From positions 1 through 44,642 of the forward strand of contig CAKULV010000029.1 of NCBI GenBank assembly GCA_934667425.1: a DNA stretch of 44,642 nt, in the 5' to 3' direction. The notes below the pieces were generated by a model. The model was not told the DNA's origin. It made no database searches and saw only the letters and a list, made by a program, of their open reading frames with translations. The translations under genes and the position numbers were made by a program. Shown here in pieces: positions 17,818 to 25,922 of this stretch (positions within the stretch are counted from its first letter, which is position 1; each line of letters opens with the position of its first letter). Origin of the DNA: an uncultured Kiritimatiellota bacterium (lineage in GTDB: Bacteria > Verrucomicrobiota > Kiritimatiellia > RFP12 > UBA1067).

Positions 17818-18525
17818 TCACTCCTCATTTGTGCATTCACTTTTTATCACGCCCGCCGCGAAGCGAGGCACCTCCGTTTCAAAGACCATCCTCTTGCGCG
17901 TGTGCGGGTGGATGAACGCCAGCCGCCATGCGTGGAGCATCAATGGCCCCCTGTCATCGGAGCCATAGCGCGAATCGCCGACCACCGGATGACCGCTCTC
18001 CGCGAAATGCACCCGTATCTGGTTCTTGCGCCCGCTCTTCAGCCGCACCTCCACAAGCGACGTGCCGCCATCCTCCGAAAGCACCCTGTAAAGGGTCTTG
18101 GCGTACTTGCCGAACTTCGGGTTCTTCACCGAACGGACCTTCAGCGTCTTCTGGTCTTCCGCAAGATAGCTCTCGAACGAACCTTCCTTCGCTTCAAGAT
18201 GCCCGCGAACCCTCGCGAGATACGTCTTCTCCGTGAGTTCATTCCAGTTGGAGCGGAAATACTCCTGCACCTCCGCGCTCTTCGCGACCATCATGATGCC
18301 GGACGTCTCGCGGTCAAGGCGATGCACGAGATACACGCACCTGCGGCTTTTGGCCTGCCCCTTGCGCACGTAGTCCGTCAAGGCATCCTCAACGGTATAT
18401 TCGCCGCCGCGACGCGTGGCGCACGAAAGTACGCCTGCGGACTTCTCCACCACAATCACGTCAGGGTCATCGTGAAGCATTTCGATGCCGCGAAGACGCG
18501 GGCCTTTGCCTTTGCCGCGCTTCAA
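17818..18525 (-). CDS. RluA-family RNA pseudouridine synthase
   Basis: 235 residues. HRLDRETSGIMMVAKS carries the catalytic Asp; DDPDVIVVEKSAGVLSC, EKTYLARVRG and GRKNQIRVHFAESGHPVVGDSRYG are family motifs. No S4 domain precedes the catalytic domain. It converts uridine to pseudouridine in rRNA or tRNA; the exact target is unknown. It sits 2 nt after the GH78-like gene, an unrelated function inside the carbohydrate operon. Confidence 0.9.
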   Translation of the reverse strand: MKRGKGKGPRLRGIEMLHDDPDVIVVEKSAGVLSCATRRGGEYTVEDALTDYVRKGQAKSRRCVYLVHRLDRETSGIMMVAKSAEVQEYFRSNWNELTEKTYLARVRGHLEAKEGSFESYLAEDQKTLKVRSVKNPKFGKYAKTLYRVLSEDGGTSLVEVRLKSGRKNQIRVHFAESGHPVVGDSRYGSDDRGPLMLHAWRLAFIHPHTRKRMVFETEVPRFAAGVIKSECTNEE

Positions 18526-18527
18526 GA

Positions 18528-20759
18528 TCAGGGTGCCTCCACTATGCCATCCGGGATGCGCTTGTCAATCGCCATCTTGCCGCCCTCCATCCGCCACGAC
18601 ACCTCGATGCGTCCCTTCGGCGTATCAAGCCAGCCGGAAGCCGAAGTGACTCCGGCCACGGCATGCGGCACAATGCGAACCTTGTCGCAGCCTACGGCAT
18701 CGTCGCGCACCGCTATGCCCAACACATGGCGAGTGAACCACTGTTCGACGCTGCCGAACATCGGATGGCAGTTGCTGTACAAATTGTGGCACAACGCCTC
18801 GAACCAATCTTCCCACAGGGTAGTAGCGCCACGATCCAGCATGAAATAGTATCCCGGTGCCCCCTCATGCGTAGCCACCCTGCCGGCCAAGTCCGCATCG
18901 CCATGCGCCGAAAGGTACTCGAACAGGTATTGCGTGGCGAAGATGCCGGTCGTGAGCGCATCGCCGTGCGAGGCGATGTTGCGCTTCAGTATGTCGTAGG
19001 CGCCCGGCACGTCCCGCTTGTCCAGAAGCCCGTTGTACAGGGCGAACAGCTGCTCGCCCTGCAATCCGCTGTTCACCAGACCGCCCGACTTCACATACTT
19101 TGCCCTGAACTTCGCCGCGACACGATCCGCATGGGCGCGGAACGCGGCGGCATCGTCCACCCTGCCGAGCAAGCCGGCGAACTTCGCGGTCTTGGACAGG
19201 AACTCGTGCCAATGGGCAAGGCAGGTAAGTCCCGGATCGGCCTTCTCGACGGCGATCCAATCGCCAAGGCATGGAGGAATGTCGTCATGCGGATAGCGTT
19301 CGGACACGATCCTTATGAACCGCACAAGGGCCGGGTACGCCACCTTGAGCGATTCCAGATCTCCATCGTAGCGGATCATGACGTCAAGGAGCACCGGCAC
19401 TCCGATCGCCCAGCCCATCGGCGCAACGGCACGTCCGCCCGTCTCCTTTTTGGGGATTACTGGATTGCCGCCGATTCCAACGTACGGGGCCGTCTCCGTG
19501 AACAGGCCGTTGTCTTCGGCCTCATCGAGGAAATCCTGCAGCGTCTTGCGGTAGAAGGGAAGCATCGCCCAGTTGCAGCGGAACGACTCTGCCGTGCACG
19601 CCAGGTCTCCGCCATAGCCGAACTTCTCGCGTCCCGGGCAATCGGACTGCACGCTCTGCAGGTTCGCCCGGAACGTCCGGCGGCAAACCTCGTGCAGAAG
19701 GTTCAGCTTTTCGTTTGAGCAGTTGAACCGTCCTCCCTCTTTCAGATCCGCAGACCACGCCAGCATCTCGAAATCCTCTGGGGTCGGCATATACGGAAGA
19801 CCTTCCACCTGAATGTAGCGGAAGCAGTGGAACGTCATTCTCGGCTCGAACGTCGCATCGGCGGCGCCGCCGGATATCCAGGTGTCGCACTGCTCGGCGA
19901 CGCCAAAGAGCGGACCCTTCTTGGGATCCTTGATCTGCCCCGCGACGGCGGTCATCGTGTTCACCGTACCATCGACGTTCATCAGCTCTCCAAGGCGGAA
20001 TTTCACGACCGTCCCGGTCGGGACCGTCCGCATCCTCACGCGATACGTCCCCGCGCGGTTCGCTCCCATGTCTATGAGCCACGTCCCCTCCTTCCCCGGA
20101 ATGCGGGACACGCTCTTGGCCTTCCATCTGCCGATGACTACGGTCTTCGGGAAGTCTCCGGCTTGCACCACCTTGCCATCGGGACCCTTTACGACCCTCG
20201 CCTTGCCGTTGGCGTGGACAACCCATCTGGCGTCTTCCTTCACGCCAAGGTATATGCTGTTCATGAGAAGCCGCCCCTCGGCGGCATCCCATTCGCCATC
20301 GGTCTCAACCTGCTGGCGGCTCCCGTCCTCGTAGGTGACGTCCAGCGTGGCCCTCACGCACGGGATTCCCTGAGCCATCGCATCGCGCAGGTTGCGCCGA
20401 TGCCACATCTTGAGCGGCAGCAGGTTCCACCATCCGTTGCCAAGCTCTACGCGAAGCTCGTTTTCCCCTTGCGCATTGACGAGCGAAGTCACGTCGAACG
20501 ACTCTTCGAGGATCCGCTTGCGGAATGGCGTCAACGGGGACAGCGCCGTGGACGTGACCCTCGTGCCGTTCACGAAAAGGTCTCGCATCCCAGGGGCCGC
20601 CACGCGCCATTCGGCTTTGCGAACGCCAGCCTTCGCCGTGAACTTGCGGATGACGATGTCGTTCGGCGCATCCTCGAAGAATGCAGCGTCGCCGACGGGA
20701 AGCACGTACGATCCGGCTATCCATTCAGCCACGGCCAGAAACAGCGCAGCACAACTCAT
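18528..20759 (-). CDS. GH78-like alpha-L-rhamnosidase family protein
   Basis: 743 residues. The N-terminal beta-domain (1-320) includes AEWRVAAPGMRDLFVNGTRV and LRVELGNGWW, as in the Bac_rhamnosid N-terminal region. The (alpha/alpha)6-barrel region contains QSDCPGREKFGYGGDL (371-386), the family landmark before the catalytic acids, and TLWEDWFEALCHN with a candidate catalytic Glu. It ends in a beta-sandwich (GWLDTPKGRIEVSWRMEGG). It probably releases rhamnose or a related sugar. The first 20 residues are hydrophobic and may be a short signal. A GAGGAGG ribosome site precedes the ATG. It lies 51 nt after the nucleotidyltransferase gene. Confidence 0.8.
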   Translation of the reverse strand: MSCAALFLAVAEWIAGSYVLPVGDAAFFEDAPNDIVIRKFTAKAGVRKAEWRVAAPGMRDLFVNGTRVTSTALSPLTPFRKRILEESFDVTSLVNAQGENELRVELGNGWWNLLPLKMWHRRNLRDAMAQGIPCVRATLDVTYEDGSRQQVETDGEWDAAEGRLLMNSIYLGVKEDARWVVHANGKARVVKGPDGKVVQAGDFPKTVVIGRWKAKSVSRIPGKEGTWLIDMGANRAGTYRVRMRTVPTGTVVKFRLGELMNVDGTVNTMTAVAGQIKDPKKGPLFGVAEQCDTWISGGAADATFEPRMTFHCFRYIQVEGLPYMPTPEDFEMLAWSADLKEGGRFNCSNEKLNLLHEVCRRTFRANLQSVQSDCPGREKFGYGGDLACTAESFRCNWAMLPFYRKTLQDFLDEAEDNGLFTETAPYVGIGGNPVIPKKETGGRAVAPMGWAIGVPVLLDVMIRYDGDLESLKVAYPALVRFIRIVSERYPHDDIPPCLGDWIAVEKADPGLTCLAHWHEFLSKTAKFAGLLGRVDDAAAFRAHADRVAAKFRAKYVKSGGLVNSGLQGEQLFALYNGLLDKRDVPGAYDILKRNIASHGDALTTGIFATQYLFEYLSAHGDADLAGRVATHEGAPGYYFMLDRGATTLWEDWFEALCHNLYSNCHPMFGSVEQWFTRHVLGIAVRDDAVGCDKVRIVPHAVAGVTSASGWLDTPKGRIEVSWRMEGGKMAIDKRIPDGIVEAP

Positions 20760-20810
20760 ATCGACCTCCTCTCGATCCCCTCATTCGACGCGACGTGCCG
20801 CACGCGCCGT

Positions 20811-21722
20811 TCAGCGCAGCAGGCATGCGGGATATTCCCCGGCCTCCACAAGCTTGCCGATCTCCGCAGCCACAAATGGCTTGTCCTCGCGATACGTCAC
20901 GCCGAACCAGTTGGAGTCCGTAGGCAGAACCGACACGTCCGCCTTGCCCTCGTGGATGAGCTCATCGACGACAAACGGTATGTACCATTCGGACTTCGGC
21001 GCGGAACCGTTCTTCTCCAGCCATGCCGGGAAGCGGGCCTCAAGGGCATCGAAGAGATCGGGCGTGAAGCCCCAGAGGTTCATGGAGACGCGCTCTTCGC
21101 CCGTAAGCTTCACGGGGTTCGCCTCGTCTTCACGGTTCTCGGCGCCGCCAGGTACGCGCACGAGCTTCGTCATCTCCGTCACGGACAGGAGTTTCCCGTT
21201 CTCGACGGTGCAGATGCCGCGCGCGACGGAGCCGTTGTCTGAAAGCGTGAGGTCAAGCTTGTACCCGACCATGGCAAAGTGGAACTTGCCGTCCTTCGCG
21301 CCATCGTTCGCCGACAGGAACGCCGCGAGCTTCGCGAACGCATCGCGTCCATAGAAGTCGTCGGCGTTGATCGCCGCGAACGGCTCCTTCACCACATTGC
21401 GGGCGGCGCGGATCGCATGCGCGGTACCCCACGGCTTCGTGCGGCCTTCAGGCACCTTGAAGGGCGCAGGCAGGTCATTGATATCCTGGTAGCAATACTC
21501 CACGGGAAGGACGCCCTCGTATTTAGAGCCAACCTTTTCCTTGAACTCGGCCTCGAAGTCCTTGCGGATTATGAATACGACCTTGCCGAAACCGGCGCGT
21601 TCGGCGTCGAACACGGAATAGTCCAGTATGGCCTCGCCGGACGGGCCCACCGGGTCTACCTGCTTCAGCCCGCCGTAGCGGGATCCCATTCCTGCGGCAA
21701 GAACAACAAGTGTCGGTTTCAT
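20811..21722 (-). CDS. Sugar nucleotidyltransferase
   Basis: 303 residues from ATG 21722 (MKPTLVVLAAGMGSRYGGLK). The glycine-rich LAAGMGSRYGGLKQ and AINADDFYG motifs define the NTP_transferase/GT-A nucleotidyltransferase fold. It should couple a sugar 1-phosphate to an NTP, but which sugar is not evident. ATG 21734 (MNKY...) is an alternative start; the AAAGGA site lies immediately before it, at non-ideal spacing for either. It is the first gene of the probable five-gene unit ending with NUDIX. Confidence 0.8.
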   Translation of the reverse strand: MKPTLVVLAAGMGSRYGGLKQVDPVGPSGEAILDYSVFDAERAGFGKVVFIIRKDFEAEFKEKVGSKYEGVLPVEYCYQDINDLPAPFKVPEGRTKPWGTAHAIRAARNVVKEPFAAINADDFYGRDAFAKLAAFLSANDGAKDGKFHFAMVGYKLDLTLSDNGSVARGICTVENGKLLSVTEMTKLVRVPGGAENREDEANPVKLTGEERVSMNLWGFTPDLFDALEARFPAWLEKNGSAPKSEWYIPFVVDELIHEGKADVSVLPTDSNWFGVTYREDKPFVAAEIGKLVEAGEYPACLLR

Positions 21723-21791
21723 GTATTTATTCATTCCTTTCGTGATTCTGGATGCGCACAAGAAAGTGCGCATGGGAAAATGTATTCGCGC

Positions 21792-21800
21792 ATTATAGCA
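21792..21800 (-). promoter_or_regulatory. Extended -10 promoter of the nucleotidyltransferase/GH78 unit
   Basis: Minus strand TG-C-TATAAT; predicted start near 21785, leader about 63 nt. Confidence 0.55.
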
Positions 21801-22052
21801 CGAAAGCCATCGGCGATGCAAAGAAACACCACCTTCCGGACCGAAACCTCCTTGTGCCCGCTTTGCGGCTAAGACTTTGAAAAACGAAGCTCCGCCCAAA
21901 TCCCCTTGAAGCGCCTTTCATTCGCCCCGCCACTTCGTCCTTTGCCACAAGGCGCGGCTTCGCCGCTGGCACAGAGGGGGTGCGCACGTCCTTCAAGTTC
22001 TTCAAGTTCCTGCGGCAGCGGCGGTGGCGCAGGCAAGGCATCCACAATCGGC
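21801..22052. other. Gene-free stretch after the frameshifted hepT
   Basis: It holds the apparent former C-terminal codons of hepT (down to about 22030), with the direct repeat GAACTTGAAGAACTTGAAG, then GC-rich sequence with no credible gene. The promoter at 21792-21800 follows. Open frames here look like shadow translations. Confidence 0.4.
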
Positions 22053-22376
22053 TTAAGAAGAGCAAGAAGCGGTTTCAGGTTCATGTTGAATCGTATCCCA
22101 CATCACGGAATAATCAACATCGAAATACTCGTGTACGACAACGTTTCGGAGACCGACCACGTGCGTCCACGGCACCTCAGAATGGTTGGCGCGGAATTCT
22201 GCGGTTACACGATTCGCAGCTTCGCCGAGAACGGTGAAATAGTGCGCAACGGCCGCGCAATTCCGATCATCTGCCACAAACTGTTCGTAGGAGATCCCAT
22301 CCGTAAACTTAAGAATCTTCGCTATGGCATCCCACATGTGCTGCAAGCGCTGACAGTTGCCGATCTCTCCCTTCAT
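22053..22376 (-). CDS. hepT: HepT-like ribonuclease toxin, probably frameshifted near the C-terminus
   Basis: 107 residues. The HEPN toxin signature Rx4HxY is RNVVVHEY, and the N-terminus (LQHMWDAIAKILKFTDG) is typical. HepT is a HEPN RNase or tRNA-targeting toxin neutralised by the MntA nucleotidyltransferase. The start overlaps mntA by 4 nt. The reading ends ...WDTIQHEPETASCSS, unlike the family. In the next frame the DNA continues NLKPLLALLKPIVDAL from about 22081, a normal HepT tail. A single extra base near 22084 would explain this. The active-site residues lie before the shift. Confidence 0.75.
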   Translation of the reverse strand: MKGEIGNCQRLQHMWDAIAKILKFTDGISYEQFVADDRNCAAVAHYFTVLGEAANRVTAEFRANHSEVPWTHVVGLRNVVVHEYFDVDYSVMWDTIQHEPETASCSS

Positions 22377-22669
22377 ACCGCCTCCAGATCGCGCACAACT
22401 TCATTGGCAAACCAAGGCGAACGGCGCAAACTCGTCACAGAAACAACATCGACAGGGCGACCCAGCAGCTGCGCAAGATCAAGATTCAAGGCTGACTGGT
22501 TCATGTAGGTCGCACCCGGAACATATCGCACGAGAAAATCAACATCGCTCTCCGGCGTCTCCTCCCCACGGGCACATGAGCCAAAGACCCAAAGCCTCTC
22601 GGCCTTGTGCGCACGAGCAATCGCGTAGATGGCGTCCCGTTTCTTCCTAATCTCGTCAATCACACACAT
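22373..22669 (-). CDS. mntA: MntA-type nucleotidyltransferase antitoxin
   Basis: 98 residues from ATG 22669. The motif GSCARGEETPESDVDFLV fits GSx10DxD of minimal nucleotidyltransferases. MntA AMPylates HepT to block toxicity. The start was chosen because the extended -10 box at 22677-22685 predicts transcription from about 22670, one base before this ATG; frames extending further upstream would begin before the promoter. It overlaps hepT by 4 nt. Confidence 0.87.
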   Translation of the reverse strand: MCVIDEIRKKRDAIYAIARAHKAERLWVFGSCARGEETPESDVDFLVRYVPGATYMNQSALNLDLAQLLGRPVDVVSVTSLRRSPWFANEVVRDLEAV

Positions 22670-22676
22670 GACGCAC

Positions 22677-22685
22677 ATTATAGCA
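22677..22685 (-). promoter_or_regulatory. Extended -10 promoter of mntA-hepT
   Basis: Minus strand TG-C-TATAAT; the predicted start about 22670 makes the mRNA essentially leaderless for mntA. Confidence 0.6.
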
Positions 22686-22733
22686 AAATATGCCGAACGG
22701 CAAAAGTGGGTCAACATCACGGCAACCAAACCA

Positions 22734-22782
22734 TAGTTGGTAGTTGGTAGACCTGAAACCTAAAACCTGAAACCTAAAACCT
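22734..22782. repeat. Heptamer repeats (TAGTTGG and CCTGAAA/CCTAAAA)
   Basis: Two GTAGTTG-type heptads are followed by four alternating 7-bp units CCTGAAA and CCTAAAA (about 22752-22779). The array forms the batB stop codon (TAG at 22776-22774), so the repeat has invaded the very end of that gene. Same repeat family as the other intergenic arrays. Confidence 0.6.
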
Positions 22783-23790
22783 CACAAGCCTTCCGGCGAA
22801 GCGTCCGTTCGAGAGCATCGCCGCCGCCATGACGAGCAGAAGTCCCGGAACCAGGAAGACTCCGAACCGCTCTGTCGCGCGCATCTCTTCCTCCTCCGCC
22901 TGTTCCATGGCCGCGACCTGACGCAAGAAGCGGCGGTATATCGCACCGAGCGTCGTCTCCGCCGTTCCGGCCGTCGCGAGCGGCACGTAGCGGCCGCCGG
23001 AAATGGAGGCGACCTTGCGAAGGGCCTCCTCCTCCAGCCTCACCTTCACAGGCTGCCCCTTGAACATCTGCACCCCTTTCCCGGAAGGGTCGGGGATCGT
23101 CGATTCGCGGTTCTTGTCGCCAAGGCCAACCGTGAAGATCGGTATCCCGCGCCTGTTGGCCATCTGGGCGCACTCTATCGCATTGTTCCTGAGGTCGCCG
23201 CCATCGGATACGAGGATTATGGCGTTGTGGTCGTCCATTGCCGGATCGAGCGCCTGCAGAGCAACGCGAATCGCAGACCCGATGTCCGTCTCCCCACGCG
23301 GAGCGGATTCAGTCGTGACGGCCTCAAGCGCCGAACGGAGAAACGCGGTGTCGGTCGTAAGCGGACAAAGCAGCACACCCTTGTAGCGGAACGCGACAAG
23401 CGCACACCTATCCCCTTCGAGGGAGTCTATGAGATCGGCGATGTCCGCCTTGGCCCGCTCCAGACGGTTCGGGCGCACATCATCGGCGAGCATCGAACGG
23501 CTCACGTCGAGCGCGACCACCACGTTCCGGCTCTTCGCCGCAACGGTCTGCGAACTGCGTCCCCACTGCGGCCTCGCCGCCGCCAGCAGACACAGCGCCA
23601 GACCGGCGATTATGAGGATCGACTGGACAAGGAACGTCTTCGGGCGATTCGGGAGCAGGCGCTTCCGCAGGGCAGGCGCGACCATGTGCCTGAGCCGGCT
23701 TTCGGAGCGGGCACGAAGGTATGTCCACAATACGCCCGCGAGCGGCACAAGCAGCACAAGCACGAGCATCCATGGATTTATGAAGCGCAC
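22774..23790 (-). CDS. batB: VWA domain membrane protein (BatB-like)
   Basis: 338 residues with TM segments at about 6-24 and 53-71 and near the C-terminus (LVPGLLLVMAAAML). The VWA domain carries a complete MIDAS: DVSRS (95-99), T of PRGETDIGSA and SDGGD. Aerotolerance-operon VWA proteins of this architecture face the periplasm and are thought to help in envelope stress or protein quality control. A GTG start overlaps the stop of the preceding gene by one base (TAGTG). The C-terminal codons run into a heptamer repeat. Confidence 0.8.
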   Translation of the reverse strand: MRFINPWMLVLVLLVPLAGVLWTYLRARSESRLRHMVAPALRKRLLPNRPKTFLVQSILIIAGLALCLLAAARPQWGRSSQTVAAKSRNVVVALDVSRSMLADDVRPNRLERAKADIADLIDSLEGDRCALVAFRYKGVLLCPLTTDTAFLRSALEAVTTESAPRGETDIGSAIRVALQALDPAMDDHNAIILVSDGGDLRNNAIECAQMANRRGIPIFTVGLGDKNRESTIPDPSGKGVQMFKGQPVKVRLEEEALRKVASISGGRYVPLATAGTAETTLGAIYRRFLRQVAAMEQAEEEEMRATERFGVFLVPGLLLVMAAAMLSNGRFAGRLVRF

Positions 23791-24839
23791 TACACGAGCC
23801 TCCTTGACGTCAGCATCTGGATGGATACGGCCGCAAACACCATCAAGGCGCCCGCCAGCAGGAAGGGAGGGAAGTATTCGCGGTACCGCTGGAAGACTGT
23901 ACGGTCGAGGGTCGTCTTCTCAAGCGAGTCTATCTCCTCAAGCGCGGCCCTGAGTCCCTTCGCGTCGCGAACGCCGAAATAACGCGCCCCGGTGGCCTTC
24001 GCGATCGACTTCAGCTGCGACTCGTCGAACGAGGAATTGGCGTACTGCACGGTTTCGCGCCCATACATGTCCTTCACGCGGAACGGGGTGCGGGAAGAAT
24101 GCGTGCCAACGCCTATCGTGTAGACGCGTATCCCAAGCTTCGCCGCAGCCTTCGCGGCGTCATCCGGCTCCACGGCGCCGGTGTTCGACACGCCATCTGA
24201 AAGCAGAATGACGATACGCGACTTCGTCTCTGCGTTCTTGAGGCGGGCAAGCGCGGTCGCAAGCCCATCCCCGACAGCCGTCATGGACTCATCCGGATCT
24301 ATCGGCTCGCCCTTCTCGTTGAAGCTCATCGCCGGCACCTGGACCCCCTTCAGCACCTGGAGAAGCGCTTCGTGGTCTGCGGTGAGCGGCGTACGGGAAG
24401 CCGCGTATCCGCCGAACGTAATCAGGCCGATCAGGTCATCGGGCCGCGCCTCCACGAACTTCCCGAACAGCTCCTTCACCACGTCCAGGCGCGTCTTCGC
24501 CTCCTTCAGGCTGCGGATGTTCGCCGGGGAAAGGTCAAGCGCCTCCATGGAGCCGGAAACATCGACCGCCATCGCGATCGCTATGGCATCGACATTCCTG
24601 CTTCCTATGCCCAACGGCTTTCTCGGCCGGGCGCAGGCGACAACCAGCAATGCCGCACCGGCAAGGAATACGAAAGGCAGGATGTTCGCGACGCGCGCGC
24701 GCCAGCCCGCAGTCCTGAGCGGCAGCCGCCGCACGGGGGCGAACTTCACGCCACCCCTCCTTCCCTTGCGCAGCATGCGCCATGCGGCGACTCCAAGCGG
24801 AAGCGCAATCAGGAAAGCGTATGGCCAGGCAAAGCTCAC
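23790..24839 (-). CDS. batA: VWA domain membrane protein (BatA-like)
   Basis: 349 residues. TM helices at about 3-20 and 52-69, VWA MIDAS DVSGSM (93-98) with LSDGVSNTG, and a C-terminal TM helix (PPFLLAGALMVFAAVSIQ). The domain order matches BatA. Likely a membrane partner of BatB. The ATG overlaps the stop of the BatD-like gene by 4 nt. Confidence 0.82.
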   Translation of the reverse strand: MSFAWPYAFLIALPLGVAAWRMLRKGRRGGVKFAPVRRLPLRTAGWRARVANILPFVFLAGAALLVVACARPRKPLGIGSRNVDAIAIAMAVDVSGSMEALDLSPANIRSLKEAKTRLDVVKELFGKFVEARPDDLIGLITFGGYAASRTPLTADHEALLQVLKGVQVPAMSFNEKGEPIDPDESMTAVGDGLATALARLKNAETKSRIVILLSDGVSNTGAVEPDDAAKAAAKLGIRVYTIGVGTHSSRTPFRVKDMYGRETVQYANSSFDESQLKSIAKATGARYFGVRDAKGLRAALEEIDSLEKTTLDRTVFQRYREYFPPFLLAGALMVFAAVSIQMLTSRRLV

Positions 24840-25870
24840 CTTCCGCCTCCCGCCTTCGGGGATTCGCGATTGCCCCGGCTGTCTGCCGAGAGATAGCCCT
24901 TTGCCTTGTCCGTGGCGGAGTCGGCCATTTCGGGGGTCGCCTCGACACCGGCGAACTTTACCATGTCTGCCGATTCGAGGAAGTTCCGCAGTTCGGCAAT
25001 CGACTCCTTCGTGAACGCCGGATTGCCCGCCGCCGCCCGGAGAAACTCGTCCGTTGTGAGGTTCGGTGCGCGAACCGAATGCCTGCGCTGGATGTACCTG
25101 CGCACAACCATCGTAAGCTCAACGTAGAAATCCTTGTACCGTCCGCGTCCCGGAAGCCCCTTCTTGAGCAGCCTGTCAAGTTCAAGCATGGCGCGTTCTA
25201 TCGGACTCATCCTATGCTCCCTGACCTTCTGCATGATTTTCTTAACCGCATACCATATGGCAAGCGCAAGGCACGCCATCGCGGCAAGCGCAAGCGCGAC
25301 CTTCCACACGAGCGCCCAGGTGAGCGGAGGAAGATCCTTTTTAGGATCCACCTCCATACCGCCGGTCACAATCTCCCTGGCGGCGGGGCCCTCGAAGTAC
25401 ACGGGCGACGTGTAGAACGATTCGCGAACCGAAGTCTCGGCATTCCCACTGGAAGACGGCTGCCCCTGGCCTCCCCTGGTTACGGTGACGACGAACGGGG
25501 CCAGTTTGTAGGCCTTCTCGCACGGCTTCGGAACCAGCCGCCACCTCGACACGTACGTAGTGCCGCCGTCGGCCCCGACAAGGGGATCGTCCGCGAAATC
25601 CTCGGCGATGGAGAATCCGCGAAACCGGTCGCGCAGATCGGGCAGCGCAACCGACGACCCCGCCGGGGCGACGGCCGTGACCGTCACCTCGAAGTCGCGG
25701 GCCACGTCCACGCGGTCTGCGGAAGTCTCGACTGTCAGCGATATGCCGCACTTGGAGAGATCAGTGCTTGTGGCGGCAGACGCGCCCATGGCGGCAATGA
25801 GCGACGCCACGGCAAACGTCAGCGGACGCAGCCATGCGAAACGGGATCTATGCCAATTGAAGCTCAACAT
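24836..25870 (-). CDS. BatD/DUF4381-like membrane protein of the Bat operon
   Basis: 344 residues. Signal peptide (TFAVASLIAAMGASA), an extracytoplasmic beta-rich region (40-170) including VARDFEVTVTAVAP, one TM helix (about 185-209), and a cytoplasmic helical domain with ERAMLELDRLLKKGLPGRGR and KDFYVELTMVVRRYIQRR, resembling DUF4381. This position is normally taken by proteins between DUF58 and the VWA pair. MoxR and DUF58 genes are not adjacent. The ATG lies 2 nt after the predicted transcription start. Confidence 0.65.
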   Translation of the reverse strand: MLSFNWHRSRFAWLRPLTFAVASLIAAMGASAATSTDLSKCGISLTVETSADRVDVARDFEVTVTAVAPAGSSVALPDLRDRFRGFSIAEDFADDPLVGADGGTTYVSRWRLVPKPCEKAYKLAPFVVTVTRGGQGQPSSSGNAETSVRESFYTSPVYFEGPAAREIVTGGMEVDPKKDLPPLTWALVWKVALALAAMACLALAIWYAVKKIMQKVREHRMSPIERAMLELDRLLKKGLPGRGRYKDFYVELTMVVRRYIQRRHSVRAPNLTTDEFLRAAAGNPAFTKESIAELRNFLESADMVKFAGVEATPEMADSATDKAKGYLSADSRGNRESPKAGGGR

Positions 25871-25878
25871 CGCGATGG

Positions 25879-25887
25879 ATTATACCA
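25879..25887 (-). promoter_or_regulatory. Extended -10 promoter of the Bat-like unit
   Basis: Minus strand TG-G-TATAAT; predicted start about 25872, so a 2-nt leader before ATG 25870. It separates the Bat genes from hisD. Confidence 0.6.
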
Positions 25888-25922
25888 CAGTGAAGACATT
25901 CCCTCAAAGACGCATCTCCCGT

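Noticed and set aside
21723..21899. Upstream extension of the nucleotidyltransferase
   Set aside because: It includes the promoter; the family N-terminus (LVVLAAGMGSRYGG) begins at the chosen start.
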